DNA of 59,470 nt from an uncultured beta proteobacterium (GTDB lineage Bacteria > Pseudomonadota > Gammaproteobacteria > Burkholderiales > Burkholderiaceae). Positions 36,722 through 45,220 of the stretch are shown in pieces (the first letter of the stretch is position 1; the number at the start of each line of letters is the position of its first letter). The notes under the pieces are model-generated. The model was not told the DNA's origin. It did no database searches and saw only the letters and a list, made by a program, of their open reading frames with translations. The DNA lies in assembly GCA_903900805.1 (NCBI GenBank), contig CAIUOP010000018.1, positions 1 to 59,470 of the forward strand, read 5' to 3'. The translations under genes were made by a program, and so were the position numbers.

Positions 36722-37627
36722 TTAGAAAGTCGATGGGTATTCATTCCAATGCAATTTCTCACGCAAAGTTTTGTAGTCGCTGTGATTGCTAGGGTGTAAA
36801 AGGGCAATTGTTTTATCGGATTGACGCACTTCAACCTTATCACCGCTTTGCAAGTTTGTTTGGGACTGCATATCGAAATTGACGATCACCCCAAGCCCAT
36901 TAACTACCTCAATTACGGTAATGCTATCTTGTGGCAAGACAATCGGCCGATTAGAAAGTGAGTGGGGTGCAATGGGTACTAACAAAATGCCTGCAACATG
37001 AGGGTGTAAAATAGGGCCGCCGGCAGATAAGGCGTATGCAGTAGAGCCGGTCGGCGTAGAAATAATTAAGCCATCGGAACGTTGGTCGTACATGAAAGAG
37101 CCATTGACGTGCACGGCTAGCTCCACCATTCCAGAAATACCAGAGCGGTTTACGACAACATCATTTAGCGCTAATGCGCGATTAATGGCTTTGCCATTAC
37201 GAAGTACGACAGCATCAAGCAATGTACGAGTGTCGGCTTCATATTCGCCAGCAATGATTTTAGGTAAGGTATCTTTTACGGACTGAATGGGAATATCTGT
37301 CATGTAGCCAAGACGACCCATATTGATTCCCACGAGCGGGACATTGCTACCTGCTAGTTGACGACCAATGCCGAGCATGGTTCCATCGCCACCCAAGACC
37401 ACCACTAGGTCAATTGTTCCCGCAAAGTCTTGGGGGGCTTTAGTAGGGTAGCCGTTCAAGCCAAGATGAGTAGCAGTGGCAGACTCAATAAAAACCTCAC
37501 AACCTAGGCTTAAGACCAGTTTGGCGAGGTCTTTGAGGTGCTCCCCAATGCCGTCAGCCTGAAATTTGCCGACGAGCGCCACCCGGCTAAATGCCTTCTT
37601 GGAGGAATTGGGGGATGGGCTTAACAT
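36722..37627 (-). CDS. nadK: NAD kinase
   Basis: NadK phosphorylates NAD to NADP. The 301-residue protein contains the diagnostic GGDGT motif (79-83) in VVVLGGDGTMLGIGR. It also has GINMGRLGYMTD, LNDVVVNRSG and ISTPTGSTAYALSAGGPILHP. The frame is open up to 37702, but the upstream part overlaps the divergent hrcA coding region. The ATG at 37627 (MLSPSPNSSKKAF) leaves a 37-base divergent gap and is preferred. It probably forms an operon with recN, an arrangement common in Burkholderiales. Confidence 0.96.
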   Translation of the reverse strand: MLSPSPNSSKKAFSRVALVGKFQADGIGEHLKDLAKLVLSLGCEVFIESATATHLGLNGYPTKAPQDFAGTIDLVVVLGGDGTMLGIGRQLAGSNVPLVGINMGRLGYMTDIPIQSVKDTLPKIIAGEYEADTRTLLDAVVLRNGKAINRALALNDVVVNRSGISGMVELAVHVNGSFMYDQRSDGLIISTPTGSTAYALSAGGPILHPHVAGILLVPIAPHSLSNRPIVLPQDSITVIEVVNGLGVIVNFDMQSQTNLQSGDKVEVRQSDKTIALLHPSNHSDYKTLREKLHWNEYPSTF

Positions 37628-37648
37628 ATAACGATTAAACCATAGGCA

Positions 37649-37654
37649 TAAAAT
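37649..37654 (+). promoter_or_regulatory. Candidate -10 box of hrcA
   Basis: TAAAAT lies 10 bases before the hrcA ATG (37665) in the 37-base divergent gap with nadK. A TTAACA hexamer at 37621-37626 resembles a -35 but is 22 bases away, too far for a normal sigma-70 promoter. No ribosome binding site is visible before the ATG, so hrcA may have an almost leaderless transcript. Confidence 0.3.
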
Positions 37655-37664
37655 CCCTTCCACC

Positions 37665-38675
37665 ATGGATGAACGTTCCCGCGCATTACTAAAAACCCTC
37701 ATCGAGCGTTATATCGAGGAGGGTCAACCTATTGGCTCTCGAACGCTATCCAGATTCTCGGGTTTAGACCTCTCGGCTGCCACCATTCGCAATGTGATGG
37801 CAGATCTAGAAGATATGGGCCTAGTTACCAGCCCTCACACTTCTGCAGGCCGAATTCCAACCCCCAGAGGCTATCGCTTATTTGTAGACACCATGGTGAC
37901 AGTTCGCCCCCTAGAAGAAATCGCTACCCGCGAACTTGAAAGAGGACTTTTGCCAGACTCCCCTCAGCGGGTTTTGAGTTCTGCCGCTCAGATTTTGTCG
38001 AACTTAAGCCATTTTGCTGGGGTTGTGATGACTCCAAAGCGAGCCCAGGTTTTTAAGCATATTGAGTTTTTACGCTTAGGCGAAGGCAAGATCTTATTGA
38101 TTATGGTGACCCCAGAGGGAGATGTACAAAATCGAATTTTGCCAACCACTCAGGATTACACTCCCAGTCAATTAATTGAGGCTGGTAATTACATCAATGC
38201 ACAGTTTGCTGGAAAAAGTTTTGATCAAGTGCGCCTGCATATTAAATCCGACCTAGACAATTTAAGAGCAGATATTTCTGGCTTAATGACTTTGGCACTA
38301 CAAAGTGGTGTTGCTGAATACGATATGAGCCAAGGCGACATGGTGCTATCTGGTGAGCGGCGCTTATTAAATGTTGGTGATTTGAGCTCTAACCTCGATA
38401 AGCTACGTAAGATGTTTGACATGCTGGAGCAAAAATCGGTATTGATGCAATTGCTTGATGTGTCGAGTCATGCCGATGGTATTCAAATCTTTATTGGGGG
38501 CGAGAGCGACTTATTGCCCTATGAAGACCTGGCGGTAATTAGTGCTCCATATAGCGTGGATGGCCAGATCGTTGGTACTTTGGGGGTAATTGGCCCAACC
38601 CGTATGGCTTATGACCGGGTCATTCCCATTGTGGATATCACCTCCAAGCTATTATCAGGTGCCCTGAGCTCCTAA
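37665..38675 (+). CDS. hrcA: Heat-inducible transcription repressor HrcA
   Basis: HrcA represses chaperone operons by binding the CIRCE operator and is re-folded by GroEL. The 336-residue protein has the N-terminal winged helix (about residues 1-75). This includes [35 protein letters not shown] and [20 protein letters not shown]-like domain and dimerisation region follow, ending in [16 protein letters not shown]. It heads the hrcA-hemH-grpE-dnaK-dnaJ run and is divergent from nadK. No CIRCE-like repeat is visible near dnaK or grpE, so its likely target in this genome is groESL, whose upstream region is outside the window. Confidence 0.96.
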   Translation: MDERSRALLKTLIERYIEEGQPIGSRTLSRFSGLDLSAATIRNVMADLEDMGLVTSPHTSAGRIPTPRGYRLFVDTMVTVRPLEEIATRELERGLLPDSPQRVLSSAAQILSNLSHFAGVVMTPKRAQVFKHIEFLRLGEGKILLIMVTPEGDVQNRILPTTQDYTPSQLIEAGNYINAQFAGKSFDQVRLHIKSDLDNLRADISGLMTLALQSGVAEYDMSQGDMVLSGERRLLNVGDLSSNLDKLRKMFDMLEQKSVLMQLLDVSSHADGIQIFIGGESDLLPYEDLAVISAPYSVDGQIVGTLGVIGPTRMAYDRVIPIVDITSKLLSGALSS

Positions 38676-38702
38676 AATTCTGTTTATTAGAGATAAATTA
38701 TT

Positions 38703-39797
38703 TTGAATCAAAATCCACATCTACGCGCTACTAAGACGGCAGTCCTTCTGTTGAACTTAGGGACACCATCTGCGCCAACTTCAAAAGCGGTGAGAGCGTA
38801 TTTAAAAGAATTTCTCTCTGATCCTCGCGTCGTAGAAATACCGCGCTTTATCTGGTGGTTCATTTTGAATGCCATTATTTTGCCGATTCGTAGCAATACG
38901 TCAGCAAAAAAATATGCATCTATTTGGTTGCCACAATTGGGCTCACCCCTGATGCATTACTCTCGTTTACAAGCTAAAGAGCTGGGCGATAAATTTACCA
39001 ATGAGGGACAAACTGTTTTAGTTGATCTGGCGATGCGCTATGGCAAGCCTTCTACGCAGGAAGTCTTGGAGAGCTTGAAGGAGCAGGGCATGGAGCGATT
39101 ATTACTGTTGCCTTTATATCCCCAATACTCGGCGACTACTACCGCATCTAGCTTTGATGAAGTCTTTCGGGTACTTAGCACCTGGAGAAATCAACCCGAG
39201 CTGCGCTTAGTCAAGCACTACCACGACAACCCAGCGTATATTGCAGCACTTCGCGATCAGGTACTAAGCGCCTGGGACAAAGATGGTAATCCAGATTTTG
39301 CAAAAGGTGATCGCTTTGTTATGTCTTTTCATGGCTTGCCTAAGCGCAATTTGATGCAGGGTGACCCTTATCACTGCGAGTGCTTGAAAACAGGTCGCTT
39401 GCTTGGAGAGGCTTTGGGTTTAGAGCCAGGGCAATACATTGTCACCTTCCAGTCTCGATTTGGCAAAGCTGAATGGTTAAAGCCCTATACCGCTCCAACT
39501 ATTGAGAAGCTGGCAAAAGAAGGTTGCTCCCGAGTAGATGTTTTTTGCCCAGGATTTCCAGCAGACTGCTTGGAGACTTTGGAGGAGATTGGCATGGAAG
39601 CAAAGGAAATATTCCTGGAGCATGGCGGCAAGGACTACCGCTACATTCCTTGCTTAAACAGCAATCCAAAATGGATCGATGCCCTGCGTGACATCGCTTA
39701 TCAGCACTTGCTGGGATGGACTTTGGAGGTCGAATCTGAAGATGTGTTGACTCAGCGTGCAAAAAGGGCAGACTTGGCTGACAAAGCGAAGACTTGA
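38703..39797 (+). CDS. hemH: Ferrochelatase
   Basis: HemH inserts Fe(II) into protoporphyrin IX, the last step of heme synthesis. The 364-residue protein begins with AVLLLNLGTPSAPTSKAVRAYLKEFLSDPRVVE and shows the proton-abstracting His210 in MSFHGLPKRN. The metal-side glutamate lies in CPGFPADCLETLEEI. The start used here is a TTG at 38703, 27 bases after hrcA, with only a weak AGAGA upstream. Its stop codon forms part of the -35 box of a heat-shock promoter for grpE. Heme genes inside DnaK clusters are a known Burkholderiales arrangement. Confidence 0.95.
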   Translation: MNQNPHLRATKTAVLLLNLGTPSAPTSKAVRAYLKEFLSDPRVVEIPRFIWWFILNAIILPIRSNTSAKKYASIWLPQLGSPLMHYSRLQAKELGDKFTNEGQTVLVDLAMRYGKPSTQEVLESLKEQGMERLLLLPLYPQYSATTTASSFDEVFRVLSTWRNQPELRLVKHYHDNPAYIAALRDQVLSAWDKDGNPDFAKGDRFVMSFHGLPKRNLMQGDPYHCECLKTGRLLGEALGLEPGQYIVTFQSRFGKAEWLKPYTAPTIEKLAKEGCSRVDVFCPGFPADCLETLEEIGMEAKEIFLEHGGKDYRYIPCLNSNPKWIDALRDIAYQHLLGWTLEVESEDVLTQRAKRADLADKAKT

Positions 39798-39820
39798 AAT
39801 TGAATAAAATGTCCCAATAT
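39793..39820 (+). promoter_or_regulatory. Candidate sigma-32 promoter of grpE
   Basis: CTTGAAA (39793-39799) is a full match to the heat-shock -35 consensus. After a 13-base spacer, TCCCAATAT (39812-39820) is close to the -10 consensus CCCATnT. The -35 overlaps the hemH stop codon (39795-39797). It would give grpE a leader of roughly 60 bases and heat control independent of hrcA-hemH. Confidence 0.55.
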
Positions 39821-39887
39821 TAAAAAGCACTAGCCTTAGATAGAGCAAATTAGGTAGAACAAAATACAGAAAAGTGAATCAGCGTCC

Positions 39888-40436
39888 ATGACACCAGAAA
39901 ATCAATCCCCAAATCCAGAGCAAGAAAACTCTTCGGCACAGACTCCGGCTGAAGCAGTATCTGAAGATGCCGCTGTTAAGACTCCAGAACAAGAAATTAC
40001 AGAACTCAAGCAAAAAATTATTGAGTTGGAAGATAACTTTTTGCGCGCCAAAGCTGAAGGTGAAAACATTCGTCGCCGCGCCGTTGAAGATATTGCTAAA
40101 GCGCATAAGTTTGCAATTGAGAGTTTTGCTGAGTATTTAGTGCCGGTCACTGATAGCCTTTATGCAGCTTTGAGTACGGAGACTGGTGATGCTAAGGCTT
40201 TTAAAGAGGGCTTAGAAATTACACTGAAGCAGCTTTTATCTGCTTTTGATAAAGGCCGCATGACTGAAATCAATCCTGCGGTAGGGGACAAGTTTGATCC
40301 GCACCATCATCAGGCAATTGCCTCTGTGCCATCTGAGCAAGATGCTAATACCGTGGTTTCTGTATTGCAACGGGGCTATACAGTGGCTGACCGGGTACTC
40401 AGACCTGCTTTAGTCATAGTAAGCGCCCCCAAATAA
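39888..40436 (+). CDS. grpE: Nucleotide exchange factor GrpE
   Basis: GrpE releases ADP from DnaK and acts as a thermosensor in the chaperone cycle. The 182-residue protein has an acidic, Pro/Glu/Ala-rich disordered N-terminus (to about residue 33) and a long coiled-coil helix (about 34-75, [28 protein letters not shown]). The C-terminal beta domain contains [13 protein letters not shown] and [18 protein letters not shown]. It precedes dnaK by 185 bases with a terminator between, so grpE and dnaK mostly use separate promoters. Confidence 0.97.
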   Translation: MTPENQSPNPEQENSSAQTPAEAVSEDAAVKTPEQEITELKQKIIELEDNFLRAKAEGENIRRRAVEDIAKAHKFAIESFAEYLVPVTDSLYAALSTETGDAKAFKEGLEITLKQLLSAFDKGRMTEINPAVGDKFDPHHHQAIASVPSEQDANTVVSVLQRGYTVADRVLRPALVIVSAPK

Positions 40437-40472
40437 ACTAAAAAAGTAGGGCCAAAACCCTCATAAAGCATC

Positions 40473-40498
40473 AAAAAGGCAGATTTCTGCCTTTTTTT
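40473..40498 (+). terminator. Intrinsic terminator after grpE
   Basis: A perfect 11-bp inverted repeat (40473-40483 with 40486-40496, loop TT) ends in a run of seven T's, 37 bases after the grpE stop and just before the dnaK heat-shock promoter. Its symmetry would also work in the opposite direction, although no minus-strand gene ends here. Confidence 0.85.
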
Positions 40499-40510
40499 GC
40501 TATTCCAGCC

Positions 40511-40538
40511 CTTGAATTTGCCTTTTTAGACCCCATTT
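40511..40538 (+). promoter_or_regulatory. Sigma-32 (heat-shock) promoter of dnaK
   Basis: CTTGAA (40511-40516), a 14-base spacer and CCCCATTT (40531-40538) match the RpoH consensus (CTTGAAA, 11-16 bases, CCCATnT) almost perfectly. The predicted transcript start is near 40545, giving a leader of about 77 bases that contains two small inverted repeats. Confidence 0.85.
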
Positions 40539-40542
40539 ACTC

Positions 40543-40573
40543 AATATTGGAATATTCACGGTAGTAATTACCG
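40543..40573 (+). promoter_or_regulatory. Two inverted repeats in the dnaK leader
   Basis: AATATT-GG-AATATT (40543-40556) and CGGTA-N5-TACCG (40559-40573) lie side by side just downstream of the predicted sigma-32 transcript start. Neither resembles CIRCE (TTAGCACTC-N9-GAGTGCTAA). They could be protein-binding sites or small RNA structures, or chance. Confidence 0.3.
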
Positions 40574-40621
40574 AAAACACATTAGAAGCACAACATAGCA
40601 ACTTAATTTTTTGGAGCAATT

Positions 40622-42556
40622 ATGGGAAAGATTATCGGAATCGACTTAGGAACTACTAACTCGTGCGTTTCAGTCGTTGAAAACAATGCACCTAAGGTTG
40701 TCGAGAACGCAGAAGGTGGGCGTACAACCCCATCTATCATCGCTTACCTTGAAGATGGCGAAGTATTGGTCGGTGCGCCTGCTAAGCGTCAGTCAGTCAC
40801 TAATCCTAAGAACACCATTTATGCTGTTAAGCGTTTAATGGGTCGCAAGTTTGCAGATGCTGAAGTGCAAAAAGACATCGGTCTGATGCCTTACTCAATT
40901 ATTAAAGCAGAGAATGGTGATGCTTGGGTTGAAGCGCGCGATAAGAAAATGGCGCCACAACAAGTATCCGCTGAAATTTTGCGCAAGATGAAAAAGACTG
41001 CTGAAGACTATCTTGGCGAAGAGGTGACAGAAGCAGTGATTACTGTGCCTGCTTACTTCAACGATAGTCAACGTCAAGCAACTAAAGATGCTGGTCGTAT
41101 TGCTGGTTTAGATGTCAAGCGCATCATTAACGAGCCTACTGCTGCAGCGTTGGCATTTGGCCTAGACAAGCAAGACAAAGTAGATCGCAAGATTGCTGTA
41201 TACGACTTAGGTGGCGGCACTTTCGACGTGTCCATCATCGAAATCGCTAACGTGGATGGTGAAAAGCAATTTGAAGTGCTTTCTACCAACGGCGATACTT
41301 TCTTGGGTGGTGAAGACTTCGACCAACGCATCATTGACTGGATTATTGCTGAGTTCAAAAAAGAACAAGGTGTAGATTTGAGTAAAGACGTATTGGCATT
41401 ACAGCGTTTAAAAGATGCTGCTGAAAAAGCCAAGATCGAATTGTCATCTGCGCAACAAACAGAAATCAACTTGCCTTATGTGACAGCTGACGCTAGCGGC
41501 CCTAAGCATTTGAATTTGAAACTCACCCGTGCCAAATTAGAATCTTTGGTAGAAGAGTTGATCAACCGTACGGCTGGCCCTTGCTTAACCGCAATTAAAG
41601 ATGCTGGCGTAAGCACTGCCGATATTGATGATGTGATTTTAGTTGGCGGTCAAACCCGTATGCCTGCTGTTCAGGACAAAGTAAAAGAAATCTTTGGCAA
41701 GGAGCCACGCAAAGACGTCAACCCTGATGAAGCAGTTGCCGTTGGTGCTGCAATTCAAGGATCGGTATTGTCTGGTGATCGTAAAGACGTATTGCTCTTG
41801 GACGTTACTCCATTGTCATTGGGTATAGAGACTCTTGGTGGCGTGATGACTAAGATGATTCCGAAGAATACGACCATCCCAACCAAGCATTCCCAGGTTT
41901 ATTCCACTGCAGAAGATAACCAGCCTGCGGTAACTATTAAGTGTTTCCAAGGTGAGCGCGAGATGGCTGTAGCTAATAAATTGCTCGGTGAATTCAACCT
42001 CGAAGGTATTGCACCTGCACAGCGTGGTATGCCACAAATTGAGGTGACTTTTGATATCGATGCCAATGGTATTTTGCATGTCACTGCAAAAGACAAAACC
42101 ACTGGTAAAGAAAACAAGATCACTATCAAGGCAAACTCTGGTTTGACCGAAGAAGAGATTGTGCGCATGGTTAAAGATGCCGAAGCTAATGCAGCTGAAG
42201 ATAAGAAAGTGCTTGAGTTGGTAACAGCTCGTAATACTGCTGATGCTTTAGCTCACTCTACCAAGAAAGCCTTGGAAGAGCACGGTGCTAGCCTAGAAGG
42301 TTCTGACAAAGAAGCGATTGAAGCAGCCCTTAAAGAGTTAGATGAAGCAATCAAAGGCAGCGATAAGGCTGCCATTGAAGCGAAGACTGAGGCTTTAGGT
42401 AAAGCTAGCCAGAAACTTGGTGAGAAGGTAATGGCTGCTGAACAAGCAAAAGCTGGTGGTGCCGCTCCTGGTGCTGCCCCAGGTGGCGCGCAACAAGCTG
42501 CTCCAGATGCTGACGTGGTAGATGCTGACTTTAAAGAGGTAGATGACAAGAAATAA
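40622..42556 (+). CDS. dnaK: Chaperone protein DnaK (Hsp70)
   Basis: DnaK is the ATP-driven Hsp70 that binds exposed hydrophobic peptides. The 644-residue protein has the ATPase signature [14 protein letters not shown] near the start. The second Hsp70 signature ([17 protein letters not shown]) and third ([14 protein letters not shown]) follow. The hydrophobic linker [11 protein letters not shown] is near residue 390. The peptide-binding domain and a Gly/Ala-rich tail ending [14 protein letters not shown] complete it. A GGAG site lies about 7 bases before the ATG. It is driven by the sigma-32 promoter at 40511-40538 and followed by dnaJ. Confidence 0.99.
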   Translation: MGKIIGIDLGTTNSCVSVVENNAPKVVENAEGGRTTPSIIAYLEDGEVLVGAPAKRQSVTNPKNTIYAVKRLMGRKFADAEVQKDIGLMPYSIIKAENGDAWVEARDKKMAPQQVSAEILRKMKKTAEDYLGEEVTEAVITVPAYFNDSQRQATKDAGRIAGLDVKRIINEPTAAALAFGLDKQDKVDRKIAVYDLGGGTFDVSIIEIANVDGEKQFEVLSTNGDTFLGGEDFDQRIIDWIIAEFKKEQGVDLSKDVLALQRLKDAAEKAKIELSSAQQTEINLPYVTADASGPKHLNLKLTRAKLESLVEELINRTAGPCLTAIKDAGVSTADIDDVILVGGQTRMPAVQDKVKEIFGKEPRKDVNPDEAVAVGAAIQGSVLSGDRKDVLLLDVTPLSLGIETLGGVMTKMIPKNTTIPTKHSQVYSTAEDNQPAVTIKCFQGEREMAVANKLLGEFNLEGIAPAQRGMPQIEVTFDIDANGILHVTAKDKTTGKENKITIKANSGLTEEEIVRMVKDAEANAAEDKKVLELVTARNTADALAHSTKKALEEHGASLEGSDKEAIEAALKELDEAIKGSDKAAIEAKTEALGKASQKLGEKVMAAEQAKAGGAAPGAAPGGAQQAAPDADVVDADFKEVDDKK

Positions 42557-42615
42557 TCAAGTCATTTAATCTTAAAAAGACGTATTCATTAACGTATTTT
42601 TGAAGTACTTAAATA

Positions 42616-42640
42616 ACAAGTCGGCCTCGTGCCGACTTGT
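42616..42640 (+). other. Intercistronic hairpin between dnaK and dnaJ
   Basis: A perfect 10-bp inverted repeat (42616-42625 with 42631-42640, loop CTCGT) is not followed by a T-run. It is therefore a poor terminator. More likely it stabilises the dnaK 3' end or lowers dnaJ expression relative to dnaK within one transcript. Confidence 0.6.
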
Positions 42641-42655
42641 GTCATTCAGGTTGTT

Positions 42656-42662
42656 GAGAGGA
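42656..42662 (+). promoter_or_regulatory. Ribosome binding site that sets the dnaJ start
   Basis: GAGAGGA lies 7 bases before GTG 42670 but only 1 base before TTG 42664. Proper spacing therefore selects the GTG as the dnaJ start. Confidence 0.75.
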
Positions 42663-42669
42663 ATTGGCT

Positions 42670-43797
42670 GTGGCTAAAGGTAAACGCGATTTTTATGAAG
42701 TGCTTGGTGTAGCAAAAGGTGCCAGCGATGAAGAGCTTAAAAAAGCCTATCGCAAGATGGCAATGAAGCATCACCCTGATCGCAATCCTGATAGTAAAAC
42801 TGCAGAGGCCCAATTTAAAGAGGCCAAAGAAGCCTACGAAACACTCACTGATCCTAATAAGCGGGCAGCCTATGATCAATATGGTCATGCTGGTGTTGAC
42901 CCTTCAATGGGCGGTGGCTTTGGTGGTGGCGGTGGATTTGCCGATGCCTTTGGCGATATCTTTGGCGATATTTTTGGACAAGGCGGTGGTGGGCGCCATG
43001 CTGGTCCGCAAGTTTATAAAGGTGCTGACCTTCGCTACAACATGGATATCAGTCTCGAGCAAGCGGCTGAGGGTTACACAACTCAAATTCGCGTACCAAG
43101 CTGGAGTAATTGCAAGCCTTGTCATGGTACGGGTGCAGAGCCTGGTAGCAAAGCGGAAAAATGTTCTACCTGTGATGGGCATGGCCAAGTGCGTGTACAA
43201 CAAGGTTTCTTTTCTATGCAGCAGACTTGCCCTAAGTGCCGTGGCACAGGTGAGTACACTCCAAAGCCTTGCAAAACTTGCCACGGCAGCGGTAAACATA
43301 AAGAACAAAAAACCCTAGAAATCAAAATTCCTGCGGGTATTGATGATGGTATGCGCGTGCGTTCAGTTGGTAATGGTGAGCCCGGCCTGAATGGCGGACC
43401 CTCTGGCGATCTTTACGTAGAGGTTCGCGTTAAACCGCATCCAGTCTTTGAGCGCGATGGTAGCGACTTGCATGTGCAAATGCCCATCTCATTTGCAACA
43501 GCAACCATTGGCGGTCAAATCGAAGTCCCAACTTTATCTGGTCGCGTTGAGTTTCCGATTCCAGAGGGCACACAGACTGGCAAAACTTTTCGTTTGCGCA
43601 ATAAAGGTATTAAAGGATTGCGCTCTGCATTAGTGGGCGATCTTTTTGTACATGTCCTGCTTGAGACGCCAGTGAAATTAACTGATGAGCAGAAAAAATT
43701 ACTTACGCAGTTTGATGAGAGTCTGAAGTCCGGCGGGGATAAACACAGCCCACAGCAAAAAGGCTGGTTTGATGGGGTAAAGAGCTTCTTTAGTTAA
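42670..43797 (+). CDS. dnaJ: Chaperone protein DnaJ (Hsp40)
   Basis: DnaJ delivers clients to DnaK and stimulates its ATPase. With the GTG start the protein is 375 residues. It has a J domain with HPD at 35-37 and a Gly/Phe-rich linker (about 75-115). Four zinc-finger repeats ([32 protein letters not shown]) and the C-terminal substrate domains follow. The open frame begins at TTG 42664, but the ribosome binding site spacing favours 42670, giving [14 protein letters not shown]. It lies 113 bases after dnaK with a hairpin between, and converges on panB with 7 bases between them. Confidence 0.97.
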   Translation: MAKGKRDFYEVLGVAKGASDEELKKAYRKMAMKHHPDRNPDSKTAEAQFKEAKEAYETLTDPNKRAAYDQYGHAGVDPSMGGGFGGGGGFADAFGDIFGDIFGQGGGGRHAGPQVYKGADLRYNMDISLEQAAEGYTTQIRVPSWSNCKPCHGTGAEPGSKAEKCSTCDGHGQVRVQQGFFSMQQTCPKCRGTGEYTPKPCKTCHGSGKHKEQKTLEIKIPAGIDDGMRVRSVGNGEPGLNGGPSGDLYVEVRVKPHPVFERDGSDLHVQMPISFATATIGGQIEVPTLSGRVEFPIPEGTQTGKTFRLRNKGIKGLRSALVGDLFVHVLLETPVKLTDEQKKLLTQFDESLKSGGDKHSPQQKGWFDGVKSFFS

Positions 43798-43804
43798 AAA
43801 TAAA

Positions 43805-44623
43805 CTAGCCAGCAAAACTGTGCTCTAGTCCGGGAAACTTTCCAGATTTCACTTCACGAACATAGGATTTAATGGCAGCCTCAATCGAGTGGTGGCCATC
43901 CATAAAGTCTTTGACAAACTTGGGTGGTTTACCCGGGCTAATTCCCAGCATATCTTGAAGTACCAATACCTGACCAGAGCAATCTGGTCCTGCACCGATT
44001 CCGATAGTTGGAATATGAAGTTCAGCAGTGATTTTTTCTCCGAGCGAAGAGGGAATTGCTTCAAGCACTACCATTTGTGCACCAGCTGCTTGGCAAGCAA
44101 GCGCTTGTTCAAGCATGATTGTGGCAGCATCTTTTGATTTACCTTGCACTTTGTAACCACCCAAGAGATGAACTGACTGGGGCAACAAGCCAAGATGAGC
44201 GCAAACAGGCACACTTCGTTCAACTAGATATTGAATAATGCCTACTTGCCAATCTCCACCGCCTTCTATTTTGACCATATCTGCACCAGCGCGCATCACT
44301 GCAGCAGCTGACTTCAATGCTTGGACCGGATCACCATAACTAGCAAATGGTAAATCAGTAATCAAAAACGCATGTGTGTTTGCGCGAACTACACATTCTG
44401 TGTGATAGACCATTTGCTCAATCGTAACTGGGGTTGTGCAGGAATGACCTTGAATCACATTACCCATAGAGTCACCAATTAAAATTGTCTCGATGCCACA
44501 GCGATTCAGTAGCGCTGACATGGTCGAGTCATATGCGGTGAGCATAGTAATTTTCTCTCGCTCAGCATGCATAGCGAGGAGCTTGGTAATAGTGATTGGC
44601 TTATCGCCTTGTAAGTAACCCAT
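43805..44623 (-). CDS. panB: 3-methyl-2-oxobutanoate hydroxymethyltransferase
   Basis: PanB makes ketopantoate from ketoisovalerate and methylene-tetrahydrofolate, the first step of pantothenate synthesis. The 272-residue TIM-barrel protein shows KITMLTAYD, the metal-binding [30 protein letters not shown] and the [21 protein letters not shown] signature. It follows folK by 17 bases on the minus strand. This fits the classic pcnB-folK-panB order. panC is not present next to it. Confidence 0.97.
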   Translation of the reverse strand: MGYLQGDKPITITKLLAMHAEREKITMLTAYDSTMSALLNRCGIETILIGDSMGNVIQGHSCTTPVTIEQMVYHTECVVRANTHAFLITDLPFASYGDPVQALKSAAAVMRAGADMVKIEGGGDWQVGIIQYLVERSVPVCAHLGLLPQSVHLLGGYKVQGKSKDAATIMLEQALACQAAGAQMVVLEAIPSSLGEKITAELHIPTIGIGAGPDCSGQVLVLQDMLGISPGKPPKFVKDFMDGHHSIEAAIKSYVREVKSGKFPGLEHSFAG

Positions 44624-44640
44624 GGCGAGAGTTTAATGAA

Positions 44641-45168
44641 TTAATGCGACGATGGTCTATAAACGTCTTTTTCCCCGCAATTACAGTTCCTGCAGGGTAG
44701 TTTTTGAATTCTCTGGTCAGCTACTTTGGGTAAATAGGTCTTCAGTTCGCCTAGATTTGGCAAAAAGAAATTAGGAGCGATTTCCAAAAGTGGGAGAAGA
44801 ACAAAAGAGCGCTCAATCATTCTTGGGTGAGGCAGTATCAGCTCAGTTTCGTTTTGGGTAATGCCCTCAAAAGACAAGATATCGAGATCAAGTGTGCGAG
44901 GCGCATTTGAGTAGGGGCGCTCTCGGCCAAACTCTTGTTCAATTGCTTGGCAGACATGCAAGAGACCGTAAGGGGTGAGTTCAGTTTCAACTTCAATGAC
45001 TGCGTTAATGTAGTCGCCGCCGGTAGCCTCCATGGGCGCACTTTGATAAAAGCAGCTTTTGGCAAGAATTTGCAATTCAGAGCGCAACGCAAGACAAACA
45101 ATCGCGTCAGTAATGATCTGACGTGTATCGCCGATATTCCCACCAAATCCGATAAAAGCTCGTGTCAT
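44641..45168 (-). CDS. folK: 2-amino-4-hydroxy-6-hydroxymethyldihydropteridine pyrophosphokinase
   Basis: FolK transfers pyrophosphate from ATP to 6-hydroxymethyl-dihydropterin in folate synthesis. The 175-residue protein has the N-terminal FIGFGGNIGDT (family form LGSNLGD). The HPPK signature is present as RPYSNAPRTLDLDIL, and PHPRMIERSFVLLPLLEIAP follows. Its C-terminal tail contains a CxxCxC-like cluster (LPCRNCNCGEKD) beyond the usual fold, which is unusual. It lies 52 bases after pcnB and 17 before panB. Confidence 0.95.
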   Translation of the reverse strand: MTRAFIGFGGNIGDTRQIITDAIVCLALRSELQILAKSCFYQSAPMEATGGDYINAVIEVETELTPYGLLHVCQAIEQEFGRERPYSNAPRTLDLDILSFEGITQNETELILPHPRMIERSFVLLPLLEIAPNFFLPNLGELKTYLPKVADQRIQKLPCRNCNCGEKDVYRPSSH

Positions 45169-45220
45169 AAGACTCCAAACTAGAGATAGAAGTACTTTAC
45201 TGAAATTTCTCTAAGTTTGC

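Noticed and set aside
42872..43318. 148-codon plus-strand frame inside dnaJ, and antisense frames there
   Set aside because: The Gly-rich linker and zinc-finger repeats of dnaJ create long alternative frames. The DnaJ frame is fully supported by four CxxCxGxG motifs.
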